Shown here in pieces: positions 9,959 to 18,012 of a stretch of DNA of 64,000 bases. The notes under the pieces are model-generated. The model searched no databases, was not told where the DNA came from, and saw only the letters and a list, made by a program, of their open reading frames with translations. The stretch lies in NCBI RefSeq assembly GCF_039679125.1, contig NZ_CP155551.1, positions 3,596,001 to 3,660,000 of the forward strand. Reading direction: 5' to 3'. How positions within the stretch are numbered: the stretch's first letter is position 1; each line of letters opens with the position of its first letter. Source of the DNA: Blastococcus sp. HT6-4. Its GTDB lineage: Bacteria > Actinomycetota > Actinomycetes > Mycobacteriales > Geodermatophilaceae. The position numbers and the translations under genes were made by a program.

Positions 9959-10168
9959 TCACCCGCGCTGCCGCGCCTCGTCGAGGAGCAGCACGGGGAT
10001 GCCGTCACGAACGGGGAACGCCCGGTGGCAGGTGCCGCAGACCAGCTCACCGGCCGCCTCGTCGACGGTCAGCGGCGTGTGGTGGCTGTCGGGGCAGGCC
10101 AGGATCGACAGCAGGTCCGGGTCCAGGCCCAACGGGCCGCCGGTCGGACTGCTCTGGGTTCCGCTCAT
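9959..10168 (-). CDS. Trm112-like small zinc-ribbon protein
   Basis: 69-residue Trm112 (YcaR-type) protein, read from ATG 10168, which overlaps the manB stop as ATGA. It has the family core LSILACPDSH near residues 21-30, LVCGTC (Cys44, Cys47), FPVRDGIPVLL and a short tail. Typical members carry CPxC in the first knuckle; here the second Cys is replaced, leaving Cys25 with nearby His29/His30. Trm112 proteins activate methyltransferases in eukaryotes and archaea; bacterial roles are poorly defined. Tight coupling to manB and the SIS gene is conserved in actinobacteria. Confidence 0.86.
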   Translation of the reverse strand: MSGTQSSPTGGPLGLDPDLLSILACPDSHHTPLTVDEAAGELVCGTCHRAFPVRDGIPVLLLDEARQRG

Positions 10169-11544
10169 CCCTGCTCCTGTCCCTCGCGCACCGTCGCCAG
10201 CACCTGGTCGCGCAGCTCGGTCATCCGCGCCACGTCCGGCGCCTCCACGTTCAGCCGCAGCAGCGGCTCGGTGTTGCTGGCCCGCAGGTTGAACCACGCA
10301 CCGTCGGGCAGCTCGACGGTCAGCCCGTCGAGCTCGTCGACCGTGACGCCATCCTGCTCCTCGTAGACGGCGCGCACGGCGGCCGTCCGCTCCGCCGCGT
10401 CGGCCACCGTGGAGTTGATCTCCCCCGACGCCGCGTACCGCGAGTAGGCCGCGGTCAGCTCCGACAGCGACCGCCCCTGCTCCCCGAGCGCGGCGAGGAC
10501 GTGCATGGCCGCGAGCATGCCGGTGTCGGCCCGCCAGAAGTCGCGGAAGTAGTAGTGCGCGGAGTGCTCGCCGCCGAAGACGGCGTCGGTGCGGGCCATC
10601 TCGGCCTTGATGAACGAGTGGCCCACGCGCGTGCGCACCGGCTCGCCGCCGTGCTCGCGCACGATCTCGGGGACCGCCTTCGAGGTGATCAGGTTGTGGA
10701 TGATCGTCGTCCCGCGGCCCTTGGCCAACTCGCGGACCGCGACCAGCGCGGTGATCGCCGACGGGCTGACCGGCTCGCCCCGCTCGTCCACGACGAACAC
10801 CCGGTCGGCGTCCCCGTCGAACGCCAGGCCGATGTCGGCCCCGTGCTCGACGACGGCCCGCTGCAGGTCGACCAGGTTCGCCGGGTCCAGCGGGTTCGCC
10901 TCGTGGTTGGGGAACGAGCCGTCCAGCTCGAAGTACAGCGGGACGACGTCGAGCGGCAGCCCCTCGAGGACCACCGGGACGGTGTGTCCGCCCATGCCGT
11001 TGCCCGCGTCGACGACGACCCGCAGCCGGCGGATGGTGGAGAGGTCGACCAGGGCGCGCAGGTGCGCGGCGTACTCGTGCAGCACGTCCCGCGAGGTGAC
11101 CTCGCCGATCCGGTCGGGGGTGCGGTCGTAGGAGTCCCGCTCGGCCCACTCGCGGATGGTGACCAGCCCGGAGTCCTGCCCGATGGGGGCCGCCCCGGCG
11201 CGGCACATCTTGATGCCGTTGTACTGCGCGGGGTTGTGGCTGGCCGTGAACATCGCCCCGGGGATGCCGAGCGACCCGGCGGCGAAGTACAGCAGGTCGG
11301 TGGACCCGAGGCCGGCCTCGACCACGTCGACGCCCCGGGCGATGACGCCCTCGGCGAAGGCGCGGGAGAGCGGGACGGAGGACTCGCGCATGTCGTGCGC
11401 GGTCACCACGGCCGTCGCGCCGCTGTCGGCGACGACGAACTCGGCGAACGCCGCGCCGATCGCGCGGGCGACGTCCTCGTCCCACTGGTCGGGGACGACA
11501 CCGCGGACGTCGTAGGCCTTGATCAGCACCGAGAGATCGGACAA
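10165..11544 (-). CDS. manB: Phosphomannomutase/phosphoglucomutase
   Basis: Converts mannose-6-phosphate to mannose-1-phosphate for GDP-mannose synthesis. The 459-residue protein has the phosphoserine loop TASHNP (Ser102), the magnesium loop DGDADR (Asp243, 245, 247), the sugar-binding loop GEHSAHYYF, and the C-terminal phosphate-binding region RASNTEPLLRLN. The start appears to be TTG at 11544; a GTG fifteen bases downstream is an alternative. It begins a translationally coupled operon (ATGA overlap) with the Trm112-like and SIS-domain genes, and acts between ManA and the GDP-mannose pyrophosphorylase at 19.8-20.9 kb. Confidence 0.95.
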   Translation of the reverse strand: MSDLSVLIKAYDVRGVVPDQWDEDVARAIGAAFAEFVVADSGATAVVTAHDMRESSVPLSRAFAEGVIARGVDVVEAGLGSTDLLYFAAGSLGIPGAMFTASHNPAQYNGIKMCRAGAAPIGQDSGLVTIREWAERDSYDRTPDRIGEVTSRDVLHEYAAHLRALVDLSTIRRLRVVVDAGNGMGGHTVPVVLEGLPLDVVPLYFELDGSFPNHEANPLDPANLVDLQRAVVEHGADIGLAFDGDADRVFVVDERGEPVSPSAITALVAVRELAKGRGTTIIHNLITSKAVPEIVREHGGEPVRTRVGHSFIKAEMARTDAVFGGEHSAHYYFRDFWRADTGMLAAMHVLAALGEQGRSLSELTAAYSRYAASGEINSTVADAAERTAAVRAVYEEQDGVTVDELDGLTVELPDGAWFNLRASNTEPLLRLNVEAPDVARMTELRDQVLATVREGQEQG

Positions 11545-11640
11545 CCCAGCCCATCCTCGCTGTCGGAACGGCCGCGACCGGGCGGCCGGCGGCGTCGCCG
11601 ACCCTAGTGGCGCGACCTCCCGCTCAGCGCGAGGGGCGTC

Positions 11641-11991
11641 TCAGGGCAGGTCGGGCAGGACCCGCAGGTGACCGCGGCGGATGCCGCTGCCGTCGTCGGC
11701 CGGGGCGCGCACCGGCTCGGGCCGGGCGGCCTCGCGGACGGCGTCGGCCAGGGCCAGCAGGTCGTCGCCGGTCGGGCCGACGTCGTCGAGGTCGATCTCG
11801 TGGCGGACGACCTCCCAGCCACGCGGCACGGTCAGCCGCTCGGCGTGGAACTCGCACAGGTCGTAGCTGTGCGGTTCGGAGTACGTCGCCAACGGGCCGA
11901 CAACGGCCATCGACTCCGCGTACACGTAGGTCAACGTCGCCGCTGCCGGTTGCGCGCAGCCGCTGCGCGAGCAGCGACGTGACTGCCTCAC
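11641..11991 (-). CDS. DUF3499 family protein
   Basis: Conserved actinobacterial protein of unknown function (Rv3258c-like) found between manB and the metallopeptidase gene. From GTG 11991 it is 116 residues. Paired Cys near the N-terminus (CSRSGC) plus Cys and His in YDLCEFHAERL suggest a small metal site. The family segment VYAESMAVVGPLA is present. I prefer GTG 11991 because GAGGAA lies six bases upstream; a TTG at 12009 would add six residues. A TAGTGT hexamer (complement of 12013-12018) may be the -10 element and predicts a very short leader. Confidence 0.83.
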   Translation of the reverse strand: MRQSRRCSRSGCAQPAAATLTYVYAESMAVVGPLATYSEPHSYDLCEFHAERLTVPRGWEVVRHEIDLDDVGPTGDDLLALADAVREAARPEPVRAPADDGSGIRRGHLRVLPDLP

Positions 11992-12195
11992 CACCGGTTC
12001 CTCACGCAAGGCACACTAATCCCGCCCGGCGGTGCGCGACAGCAGGCACACCGGGAATCCCGCCGCGACGCACCATCCTGCACGATGACCCCGTGGGCAT
12101 CGTCACCGGTGGGACGCCGGGCGGGAGCGGCCCGGGCGCGGGCGGGGCAACGGCCCGGCGGGCCGATCGGGCGCCCGGCGTGTCCTGCCCCGCCG

Positions 12196-12201
12196 TACCC
12201 T
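12196..12201 (+). promoter_or_regulatory. Putative -10 element of the metallopeptidase-like gene (TACCCT)
   Basis: TACCCT lies ten bases before the ATG at 12212, and no ribosome binding site is visible between them. This fits a nearly leaderless transcript. Confidence 0.45.
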
Positions 12202-12211
12202 TCGACCCGTC

Positions 12212-12679
12212 ATGAGCCACCCACCCCGCCGCCCCGGCCGTTCCCGCCGCGACCGCCACGGCCGCGGCCTGCGCAGCCGGCTGGTGCCCGCCGAGGCACC
12301 GCTGGCGCGCAGCCGCGCCGAGCAGTTCGACGACCTGGTGCTCGACGCGGTCGAGGACCTGGAGCGCCGCTGGGAGCGGGAGCTGGCCGGCGTGGAGTTC
12401 GCCGTCGAGGACGTGCCCTGGGTGGAGCGCACCGATCCCGACGAGGCGCTGCTGGACTCGGACGTCCTCGACGACGGCGGCGTCCCGCTCTCCCGGCTGC
12501 TGCCCGCCCGCAGGGAGCAGGGGCAGGACGTCCCGCCGCGGATCGTCGTCTACCGGCGGCCGCTCGAGCTGCGCGCCCACGACCGCGAGGACCTGGCCGA
12601 CCTGGTCCGCGACGTCGTCGTCGACCAGGTGGCGACCCTGCTTGGACGCGACCCCGAGGAGATCGACCCGACCGGCTGA
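12212..12679 (+). CDS. Metallopeptidase-family protein lacking the HExxH motif (Rv3259-like)
   Basis: 155-residue cytosolic protein of the PF06262-type zincin family. The fold region (SRAEQFDDLVLDAVEDLE, PPRIVVYRRPLE, VVVDQVATLLGRDPEEIDP) aligns with family members in which the last segment carries HExxH. Here that position reads DQVAT, so zinc catalysis is unlikely. As I recall, the mycobacterial homologue Rv3259 has the same loss, so it seems fixed in actinobacteria. The gene is divergent from the DUF3499 gene, as in mycobacteria, and is followed 1 nt later by a membrane-protein gene. Confidence 0.8.
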   Translation: MSHPPRRPGRSRRDRHGRGLRSRLVPAEAPLARSRAEQFDDLVLDAVEDLERRWERELAGVEFAVEDVPWVERTDPDEALLDSDVLDDGGVPLSRLLPARREQGQDVPPRIVVYRRPLELRAHDREDLADLVRDVVVDQVATLLGRDPEEIDPTG

Positions 12680-12680
12680 G

Positions 12681-13580
12681 ATGCTGGGCGCGATGGACGC
12701 CGCCACCGCAGCCGCCTGGCTGGTCCTGGGCGTGGCCCTGGGGGTGCTGGCGGTGATCGCCGCGGTCGCCGGCGGGACGGCCGCCCGCCGCCGGGACCGC
12801 ACCGGCGGCCGGTCGCCCGGAGCGCGGGACGAGCGGGTCGACGACCTGGCCGACTTCCTGGAGCACCCGCCCGGCTCGCGCCCGGAGGCGCCGCCGTCCG
12901 CCACCGGCTGGGTGGCGCTCGCCCCGGCGCCCCCGGCGGCTCCCCCGCCGCGCGAGGAGAGCCGCCGGCGCGCGTCGCTCCCGCTGGCCGTCGCCTGCGT
13001 CGCCGCCCTGGTGCTGGTCGGCACCGCCGCGGCCGTCGCGGCCGGCAGCCGATCCGGGACCGGGGTCCCCCGGGCCGCGCCGGGGACGCCCGATCCGGCC
13101 GCCCCCGCGGTCGACGCCTCCCTCGTCGCCGACCTGGCCGTCGGCGGGCTCGTCCTCGAGCCACGGGCGGTGGGCGTGACCGCCGCCTACCCCGATCTGC
13201 GGCTGACCGCGGACGACGGCGCCGCGCGGCTGGAACTGCGGCTGCCCACCTACAACTGCCTCACCGCCGACGCCCCGGCCGACCCGGTCGCGGCCGGGTG
13301 CGCCGCCTCCCTCGTCGAGCACGCGACGGTCGAGCCGGCGGACCTGCGGCTCGACCGGGACGGGGACCGGCTGGTGCTGCGCGGGCAGGCCGCCACCTGG
13401 ACACGGCCGGCGGGGTCGGGCGCCGAACCGACCGGCCGGGTCTACGAGTTCGAGCTCACCGTGGCGCCGGACGGGGCCCGCGCCCCGGACGGCAGCCGGT
13501 GCGCCGTCGGCGAGCTGCGGCTCGGCGGCGACAGCGCCCCGGTGCTGACCGACCGCAGCCGGATCCGCGGGACGGGCTGA
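12681..13580 (+). CDS. Conserved two-membrane-segment protein, function unknown
   Basis: I do not recognise a named family. The 299-residue product has a hydrophobic segment at residues 8-33, a proline- and charge-rich cytoplasmic-type stretch, a second hydrophobic segment about residues 104-125, and a C-terminal domain of about 170 residues rich in beta-type sequence with two cysteines (YNCLTAD and GCAASL) plus a third near the end. The C-terminal domain may be exported. The ATG at 12681 follows the previous stop by one base; ATG 12693 is an alternative. It probably forms an operon with the metallopeptidase-like gene. It converges on the next gene, and the short inverted repeat GGCTGA-N5-TCAGCC spans both stops. 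Confidence 0.7.
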   Translation: MLGAMDAATAAAWLVLGVALGVLAVIAAVAGGTAARRRDRTGGRSPGARDERVDDLADFLEHPPGSRPEAPPSATGWVALAPAPPAAPPPREESRRRASLPLAVACVAALVLVGTAAAVAAGSRSGTGVPRAAPGTPDPAAPAVDASLVADLAVGGLVLEPRAVGVTAAYPDLRLTADDGAARLELRLPTYNCLTADAPADPVAAGCAASLVEHATVEPADLRLDRDGDRLVLRGQAATWTRPAGSGAEPTGRVYEFELTVAPDGARAPDGSRCAVGELRLGGDSAPVLTDRSRIRGTG

Positions 13581-13585
13581 CCACC

Positions 13586-14398
13586 TCAGCCGGGCCGGCG
13601 CCACCCCGCTCCGGACAGGGTGACGACGGGGGCACCCATCTCGGTGCGCAGGCCGCCCTCACCCGCGATCCCCCACCACGGCCAGCGGTCCTCGCCGTCG
13701 ACCAGGGTGAGCAGGCCGGCGCGCAGCCGGTCGCCGTCGGCGACCACGGCCACCTCCAGCCGGCCGATCGCCGCGTGCAGGCGGGCGGCGGCGCGCACGA
13801 AGGCACGCTGCCGGCGCTGCGGCACGGCGGCCAGCAGCTCCGGCAGCCAGCGCTCGAGCAGCCGGGGGTCGCAGCCGCGCTCGACCGGGCCGATGTCGTC
13901 GAGCGCGTCGACCAGGCGGGTGCTGCGCGCGTTGGCCGTCACGGAGGTGGGCAGCCGTGCCGCCAGGGCCCGGACGGTCGGGTCGCCGAGCGGGAGCCCG
14001 GACAGCCGCAGCGACCAAGGGCCGTGCTGCGCGCCCAGCAGGCCGAGCACGCCGTCGGCCAGCTGCCCGGCGGCGTCGTCGTCGCGGGCGAGCAGTCGTG
14101 CGGGGGGCCGCCCGCCGGGCAGCGGCAGGAGCTCCTGCCCGAGGACGGAGACGACGGTGCGCGCGGCCCGGCGGCGCAGCGAGAGGAACGCGGCCGCCCG
14201 GGGCGGCCCGTCGCCGCTCCCGTCGACGACGACGGCGACCGGGCGGGCGAGGGTGCGGCGCGCGGCGTCCTCGTTCAGCACGGCGGTCAGCCACGGCGCG
14301 CGGGCGGTCACCGGAGCCCTGAGCGCGTCGGCCAGCGACTCGGCGGCGCGGACCTCGCGCGCCACCGGGGCGCGACCGACGGCGACGCGGGCGACCAT
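13586..14398 (-). CDS. Conserved hypothetical protein beside whiB
   Basis: 270-residue soluble protein without signal peptide or membrane segments. It is Ala/Leu/Arg-rich with no catalytic motif I can name. The layout (N-terminal AVLNEDAARRTLA, central LGLLGAQHGPWSLRLSGLPLGDP, C-terminal VAVVADGDRLRAGLLTLVDG and WGIAGEGG) vaguely resembles two GNAT-like halves, but that is a guess. It lies downstream of whiB on the same strand, beyond two strong hairpins, so it may have its own promoter. Base composition and codon use match its neighbours. A real gene is likely because the frame is long and ends neatly against the convergent gene. Confidence 0.68.
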   Translation of the reverse strand: MVARVAVGRAPVAREVRAAESLADALRAPVTARAPWLTAVLNEDAARRTLARPVAVVVDGSGDGPPRAAAFLSLRRRAARTVVSVLGQELLPLPGGRPPARLLARDDDAAGQLADGVLGLLGAQHGPWSLRLSGLPLGDPTVRALAARLPTSVTANARSTRLVDALDDIGPVERGCDPRLLERWLPELLAAVPQRRQRAFVRAAARLHAAIGRLEVAVVADGDRLRAGLLTLVDGEDRWPWWGIAGEGGLRTEMGAPVVTLSGAGWRRPG

Positions 14399-14413
14399 GC
14401 CTGAACAGAACCA

Positions 14414-14474
14414 CAGCCGCCGACGGAGGCCGTCGGCGGCTGCGGGGAGGACGACCCCCTCCTGCAGGAGGGGG
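14414..14474 (-). terminator. Two stacked hairpins after whiB
   Basis: Immediately 3' of whiB lies a perfect 20-bp palindrome (14455-14474, five C and TCCTG mirrored). After it comes a perfect 13-bp stem with a 3-nt loop (14414-14426 with 14430-14442). The pair probably terminates whiB transcription; the next gene starts at 14398. Confidence 0.7.
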
Positions 14475-14495
14475 AAGGGCGGGAGGGTCCTGCGG

Positions 14496-14867
14496 TCAGA
14501 TGGCGCGGCGGCGCAGCCGGCGACGCTCGCGCTCGGAGAGCCCGCCCCAGATGCCGAAGCGCTCGTCGTTGGACAGCGCGTACTCGAGGCACTCGGCCTT
14601 GACCTCGCAGCCGGTGCAGATCTTCTTGGCCTCGCGGGTCGAGCCGCCCTTCTCGGGGAAGAACGCCTCGGGGTCGGTCTCCGCGCAGAGGGCGCGCTCC
14701 TGCCAGGACTGCGCGTCGGCCTCGAGGCCGAAGCCGCCGAAGCCGACGAATCCCCCCGCGCCGTGCCCGCCGGCCTGCGCGACGCCCTGGCCGGCGGCGG
14801 ACCCCAGCCGGTCGGCCAACCGCTCGGTCCCGTTCACGTAGTCGCTCAACCACGACACCTCAGCCAT
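14496..14867 (-). CDS. whiB2: WhiB-family iron-sulfur regulator (WhiB2/WhmD type)
   Basis: Small transcription factor that binds a 4Fe-4S cluster and partners the principal sigma factor; WhiB2/WhmD is needed for septation in mycobacteria. From ATG 14867 the protein is 123 residues. Cluster ligands Cys61, Cys84, Cys87 and Cys93 give the C-x22-C-x2-C-x5-C pattern, followed by the GIWGG turn and a basic DNA-binding tail (SERERRRLRRR). The N-terminal 50 residues include a Gly-rich stretch. Position beside fbiA matches Rv3260c. A good sigma-70-like promoter lies upstream. Confidence 0.93.
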   Translation of the reverse strand: MAEVSWLSDYVNGTERLADRLGSAAGQGVAQAGGHGAGGFVGFGGFGLEADAQSWQERALCAETDPEAFFPEKGGSTREAKKICTGCEVKAECLEYALSNDERFGIWGGLSERERRRLRRRAI

Positions 14868-14953
14868 GACGGTGCGTCCCCTCTCGCTTCTCGTCCCGGT
14901 GCGCGGCCGGCGAGACGTTCCCGGGCCGATCAGCACTCGTTGACACCGCGGGA

Positions 14954-14983
14954 ATTACACGCGTGTCGTTGCCCGGTCGTCAA
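14954..14983 (-). promoter_or_regulatory. whiB promoter with palindrome over the -10
   Basis: On the minus strand TTGACG (14978-14983), an 18-nt spacer and TGTAAT (14954-14959) make a good promoter about 90 bp before the whiB ATG. The 10-bp palindrome ACACGCGTGT (14957-14966) overlaps the -10 and may be an operator. Confidence 0.6.
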
Positions 14984-15099
14984 CTTCGCCCGGTGTAAGC
15001 GACACGCCACACCAGCCCCACCGGTCACAGGGCCTTCGTCACATCTCGTGCCACACCTCGACACGCCCGGCGAACAGTCGACAACTGCCATCGGGCACG

Positions 15100-16056
15100 A
15101 TGCGTTTCGTGCAGATCGTCGTGCTGGCAGGTGGCACCGGAGGGGCTCGATTCCTGCGCGGGGTGCGCGCGGCGGCCCCCGAGGCGGAGATCACCGCGGT
15201 GGTCAACACCGGGGACGACGTGACGCTGCACGGCCTGCGGATCTGCCCCGACCTGGACACCGTCGTCTACACGCTGGGCGGCGGCATCGACGAGGAGCGC
15301 GGCTGGGGCCGGGCCGGTGAGAGCTGGACCGTCAAGGAGGAGCTGGCCGCCTACGGCGCCGACCCCGCGTGGTTCGGACTCGGCGACCGCGATCTGGCGA
15401 CCCACCTGATCCGCACCCGGATGCTCGACGCGGGCTATCCGCTCTCGGCGGTCACGGCCGCGCTGGCCGACCGGTGGCAGCCGGGCGTCACCGTGCTGCC
15501 GATGAGCGACCAGCGGGTCGAGACGCACGTCGTCGTCATCGACCCCGAGGAGGGCCGCCCGCGGGCGATCCACTTCCAGGAGTGGTGGGTGCGCCACCGG
15601 GCCGCGCTGGAGGCCTCGGCCTTCGTGCAGGTGGGCGTGGACGCCGCGCGCCCCGCCCCGGGCGTGGCCGAGGCGTTCGCCGCGGCCGACGCCGTGCTGC
15701 TGGCGCCGTCCAACCCGGTGGTCTCGATCGGCACGATCCTCGGCGTCCCCGGGCTGCGCGACGCGCTGCTGGCCTCCCCAGCGCGGATCGCCGGGGTGTC
15801 CCCCGTCGTCGGCGGTGCGGTGGTGCGCGGGATGGCCGACCGCTGCCTGCCCGTGCTCGGCATCGAGGTGAGCGCAGAGGGCGTGGGCCGGCACTACGGC
15901 GCACGCGGTGACGGCGGCCTGCTCGACGCCTGGCTGGTGGCCGAGGACGACGCCGCGGAACTCCCCGGGGTCGAGGTGCACCGGCTGCCGCTGCTGATGT
16001 CCTCCCCGGAGGCCACGGCCGCGCTGGCCCGCGCCACGCTCGACGCCTGTGCCTGA
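15100..16056 (+). CDS. fbiA: 2-phospho-L-lactate (phosphoenolpyruvyl) transferase FbiA/CofD
   Basis: Joins the activated phospho-three-carbon unit to the deazaflavin Fo, giving dehydro-F420-0 in actinobacteria. The 318-residue protein has the GDP-type nucleotide loop [33 protein letters not shown], and [11 protein letters not shown], all characteristic of CofD. Length is normal. ATG 15100 is chosen; GTG 15109 is an alternative. It overlaps fbiB by 8 bp and is divergent from whiB, as in mycobacteria. Confidence 0.95.
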   Translation: MRFVQIVVLAGGTGGARFLRGVRAAAPEAEITAVVNTGDDVTLHGLRICPDLDTVVYTLGGGIDEERGWGRAGESWTVKEELAAYGADPAWFGLGDRDLATHLIRTRMLDAGYPLSAVTAALADRWQPGVTVLPMSDQRVETHVVVIDPEEGRPRAIHFQEWWVRHRAALEASAFVQVGVDAARPAPGVAEAFAAADAVLLAPSNPVVSIGTILGVPGLRDALLASPARIAGVSPVVGGAVVRGMADRCLPVLGIEVSAEGVGRHYGARGDGGLLDAWLVAEDDAAELPGVEVHRLPLLMSSPEATAALARATLDACA

Positions 16057-17110
16057 GCTCCCCGCCGGCCTGTCCGTGCTCCCGGTCGCGGGGCTGCCGG
16101 AGTTCGCGCCCGGCGACGACCTGGCCGCGGCCGTGGTGGCCGCCGCGCCCTGGCTGGCCGACGGCGACGTCGTGGTCGTCACCTCCAAGGTCGTCTCCAA
16201 GGTGGAGGGCCGGCTGGTGCGGGTGGAGCCCGGCACCGACCGGGAGGCCGCCCGGCAGCGGGCCATCGACGGCGAGACCGTGCGCACGGTGGCCCGCCGG
16301 GGCCCGCTGAAGATCGTGCAGACGCCGCAGGGCTGGGTCGTCGCCGCCGCCGGCATCGACGCCTCCAACGTCGCCCCCGACACCCTCGTCCTCCTGCCGG
16401 AGGACGGCGACGCCTCCGCCCGGCGGCTGCGGGCGCGGGTGCGCGAACTGGCCGGGGTGGACGTCGCCGTGGTGGTCAGCGACACCTTCGGGCGCACCTG
16501 GCGCGAGGGCCTCACCGACGTGGCCGTGGGCGCCGCCGGGATCGTCGCGCTCGACGACCACCGCGGCGCCGTCGACGCCCACGGCAACCGGCTGGAGACC
16601 ACCCGGGTGGCGGTGGTCGACGAGCTCGCCGCCGCCGCGGACCTGGTGAAGGGCAAGCTCGCCGACGTCCCGGTGGCGGTCGTGCGGGGCCTTCCGCTGC
16701 AGCGCCCCGGCGAGGACGCCGACGAGGGCACCCGGCCGCTCGTGCGCCTCCCGGCCGACGACCTGTTCCCCTACGGCTCCCGGGACGTCGTGGGCTCGCG
16801 CGGGCCCGTCGCCGACCTGGTCCCCCGGTCCGGTGAGCGCGAGGCGGCCGCCGCGGCGTTCCGGGTGGCCAGCGCCGCGCTGCCGGAGTTCCCGGTGGTG
16901 CTCCGGCACGGCGGCGAGGGCGACGGCGTAGTCGACGTCCACCTCCCCGACGCCCTCACCACGACGTCGGCGCTCAACGCCGGAGCGCTGGTCGGCGCGG
17001 CGATCGTCCAGCTCCACGCGGAGGGCTGGGCCACCCGCTGGGAGCCGGCAGCCACCGCCGGTGGCACCTCACTCGTCGGGAGGCTGTGGCTGGGCAGCCC
17101 GGCGCCGTGA
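16049..17110 (+). CDS. fbiB: F420:gamma-glutamyl ligase FbiB with shortened C-terminal domain
   Basis: Adds glutamates to F420-0. Residues 1 to about 250 form a complete CofE domain ([43 protein letters not shown]). Mycobacterial FbiB is about 450 residues, with a C-terminal FMN-binding nitroreductase domain that reduces dehydro-F420-0. This protein has only 353. Its last 100 residues ([20 protein letters not shown], then LVGRLWLG) resemble the later helices and strand of that fold but lack the usual N-terminal FMN-binding part. The start is GTG 16049, inside fbiA. Identity is secure; whether the residual domain works is uncertain. Confidence 0.9.
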   Translation: MPELPAGLSVLPVAGLPEFAPGDDLAAAVVAAAPWLADGDVVVVTSKVVSKVEGRLVRVEPGTDREAARQRAIDGETVRTVARRGPLKIVQTPQGWVVAAAGIDASNVAPDTLVLLPEDGDASARRLRARVRELAGVDVAVVVSDTFGRTWREGLTDVAVGAAGIVALDDHRGAVDAHGNRLETTRVAVVDELAAAADLVKGKLADVPVAVVRGLPLQRPGEDADEGTRPLVRLPADDLFPYGSRDVVGSRGPVADLVPRSGEREAAAAAFRVASAALPEFPVVLRHGGEGDGVVDVHLPDALTTTSALNAGALVGAAIVQLHAEGWATRWEPAATAGGTSLVGRLWLGSPAP

Positions 17111-17124
17111 GCCGCACCGATCAG

Positions 17125-17130
17125 TAGGGT
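17125..17130 (+). promoter_or_regulatory. Putative -10 element of rmlA (TAGGGT)
   Basis: TAGGGT lies eight bases before the rmlA ATG with no ribosome binding site in between, pointing to a leaderless or near-leaderless mRNA. Confidence 0.5.
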
Positions 17131-17138
17131 CGCCGACC

Positions 17139-18005
17139 ATGCGCGGGATCATCCTGGCCGGGGGCACCGGGAGCCGTCTGTTCCCCATCACGCAGGCGGT
17201 GAGCAAGCAGCTCATGCCGGTCTACGACAAGCCGATGATCTACTACCCGCTCTCCACGCTGATGATGGCCGGGATCCGCGAGGTGCTGGTCATCACCACG
17301 CCCGCTGACCAGGAGGCCTTCCGGCACCTGCTCGGCGACGGCAGCCGCCTGGGGATGCGCATCGACTACGCCGAGCAGCCGCGCCCGGAGGGGCTGGCGC
17401 AGGCGTTCCTGATCGGCGCTGAGTTCCTCGGCGGCGAGGCCGCGGCCCTGGTGCTCGGCGACAACATCTTCTACGGAGCGGGGCTCGGCACCGCCCTGTC
17501 GCGGCTGCCGGAGCCCGACGGCGGGCACGTCTTCGCGTACCACGTGGCCAACCCCCGCGACTACGGCGTCGTGGAGTTCGACGGCGCCGGCCGGGTCCTC
17601 TCCATCGAGGAGAAACCGGCCACCCCGAAGAGCTCCTACGCGGTACCCGGCCTGTACTTCTACGCCGGCGACGTCGTCGACGTGGCCCGGGGCATCACGC
17701 CCAGCGCGCGCGGCGAGCTGGAGATCACCGCGGTCAACGAGCACTACCTGCGCGCCGGCCGGCTGACGGTCACCGCCCTGGACCGGGGCACCGCCTGGCT
17801 CGACACCGGCACGTTCGCCTCGCTGCGGCAGGCCACCGAGTTCGTCTCCGTGGTCGAGGAGCGGCAGGGGCTGAAGATCGGCTGCATCGAGGAGGTCGCC
17901 TGGCGCAACGGCTGGCTGGACGACGACGGCCTCGTGCGCGCCGCCGGACCGCTGGGCAGGAGCGGCTACGGCGACTACCTGCTGGGGCTGCTCACCGACC
18001 GCTGA
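17139..18005 (+). CDS. rmlA: Glucose-1-phosphate thymidylyltransferase
   Basis: First enzyme of dTDP-rhamnose synthesis, making dTDP-glucose. Rhamnose forms part of the linker joining galactan to peptidoglycan. The 288-residue protein matches the family closely: [11 protein letters not shown] near the N-terminus, [39 protein letters not shown] and AWLDTGT. The start is ATG 17139. It follows fbiB by 28 bp but has its own -10 element. The WbbL-like rhamnosyltransferase about 3 kb away would use the end product of this pathway. Confidence 0.96.
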   Translation: MRGIILAGGTGSRLFPITQAVSKQLMPVYDKPMIYYPLSTLMMAGIREVLVITTPADQEAFRHLLGDGSRLGMRIDYAEQPRPEGLAQAFLIGAEFLGGEAAALVLGDNIFYGAGLGTALSRLPEPDGGHVFAYHVANPRDYGVVEFDGAGRVLSIEEKPATPKSSYAVPGLYFYAGDVVDVARGITPSARGELEITAVNEHYLRAGRLTVTALDRGTAWLDTGTFASLRQATEFVSVVEERQGLKIGCIEEVAWRNGWLDDDGLVRAAGPLGRSGYGDYLLGLLTDR

Positions 18006-18012
18006 GCGCCCC

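Noticed and set aside
12212-12679. Active zinc metallopeptidase
   Set aside because: The HExxH position reads DQVAT, and the mycobacterial homologue appears to share the loss, so catalysis is unlikely and the change is not a new mutation.
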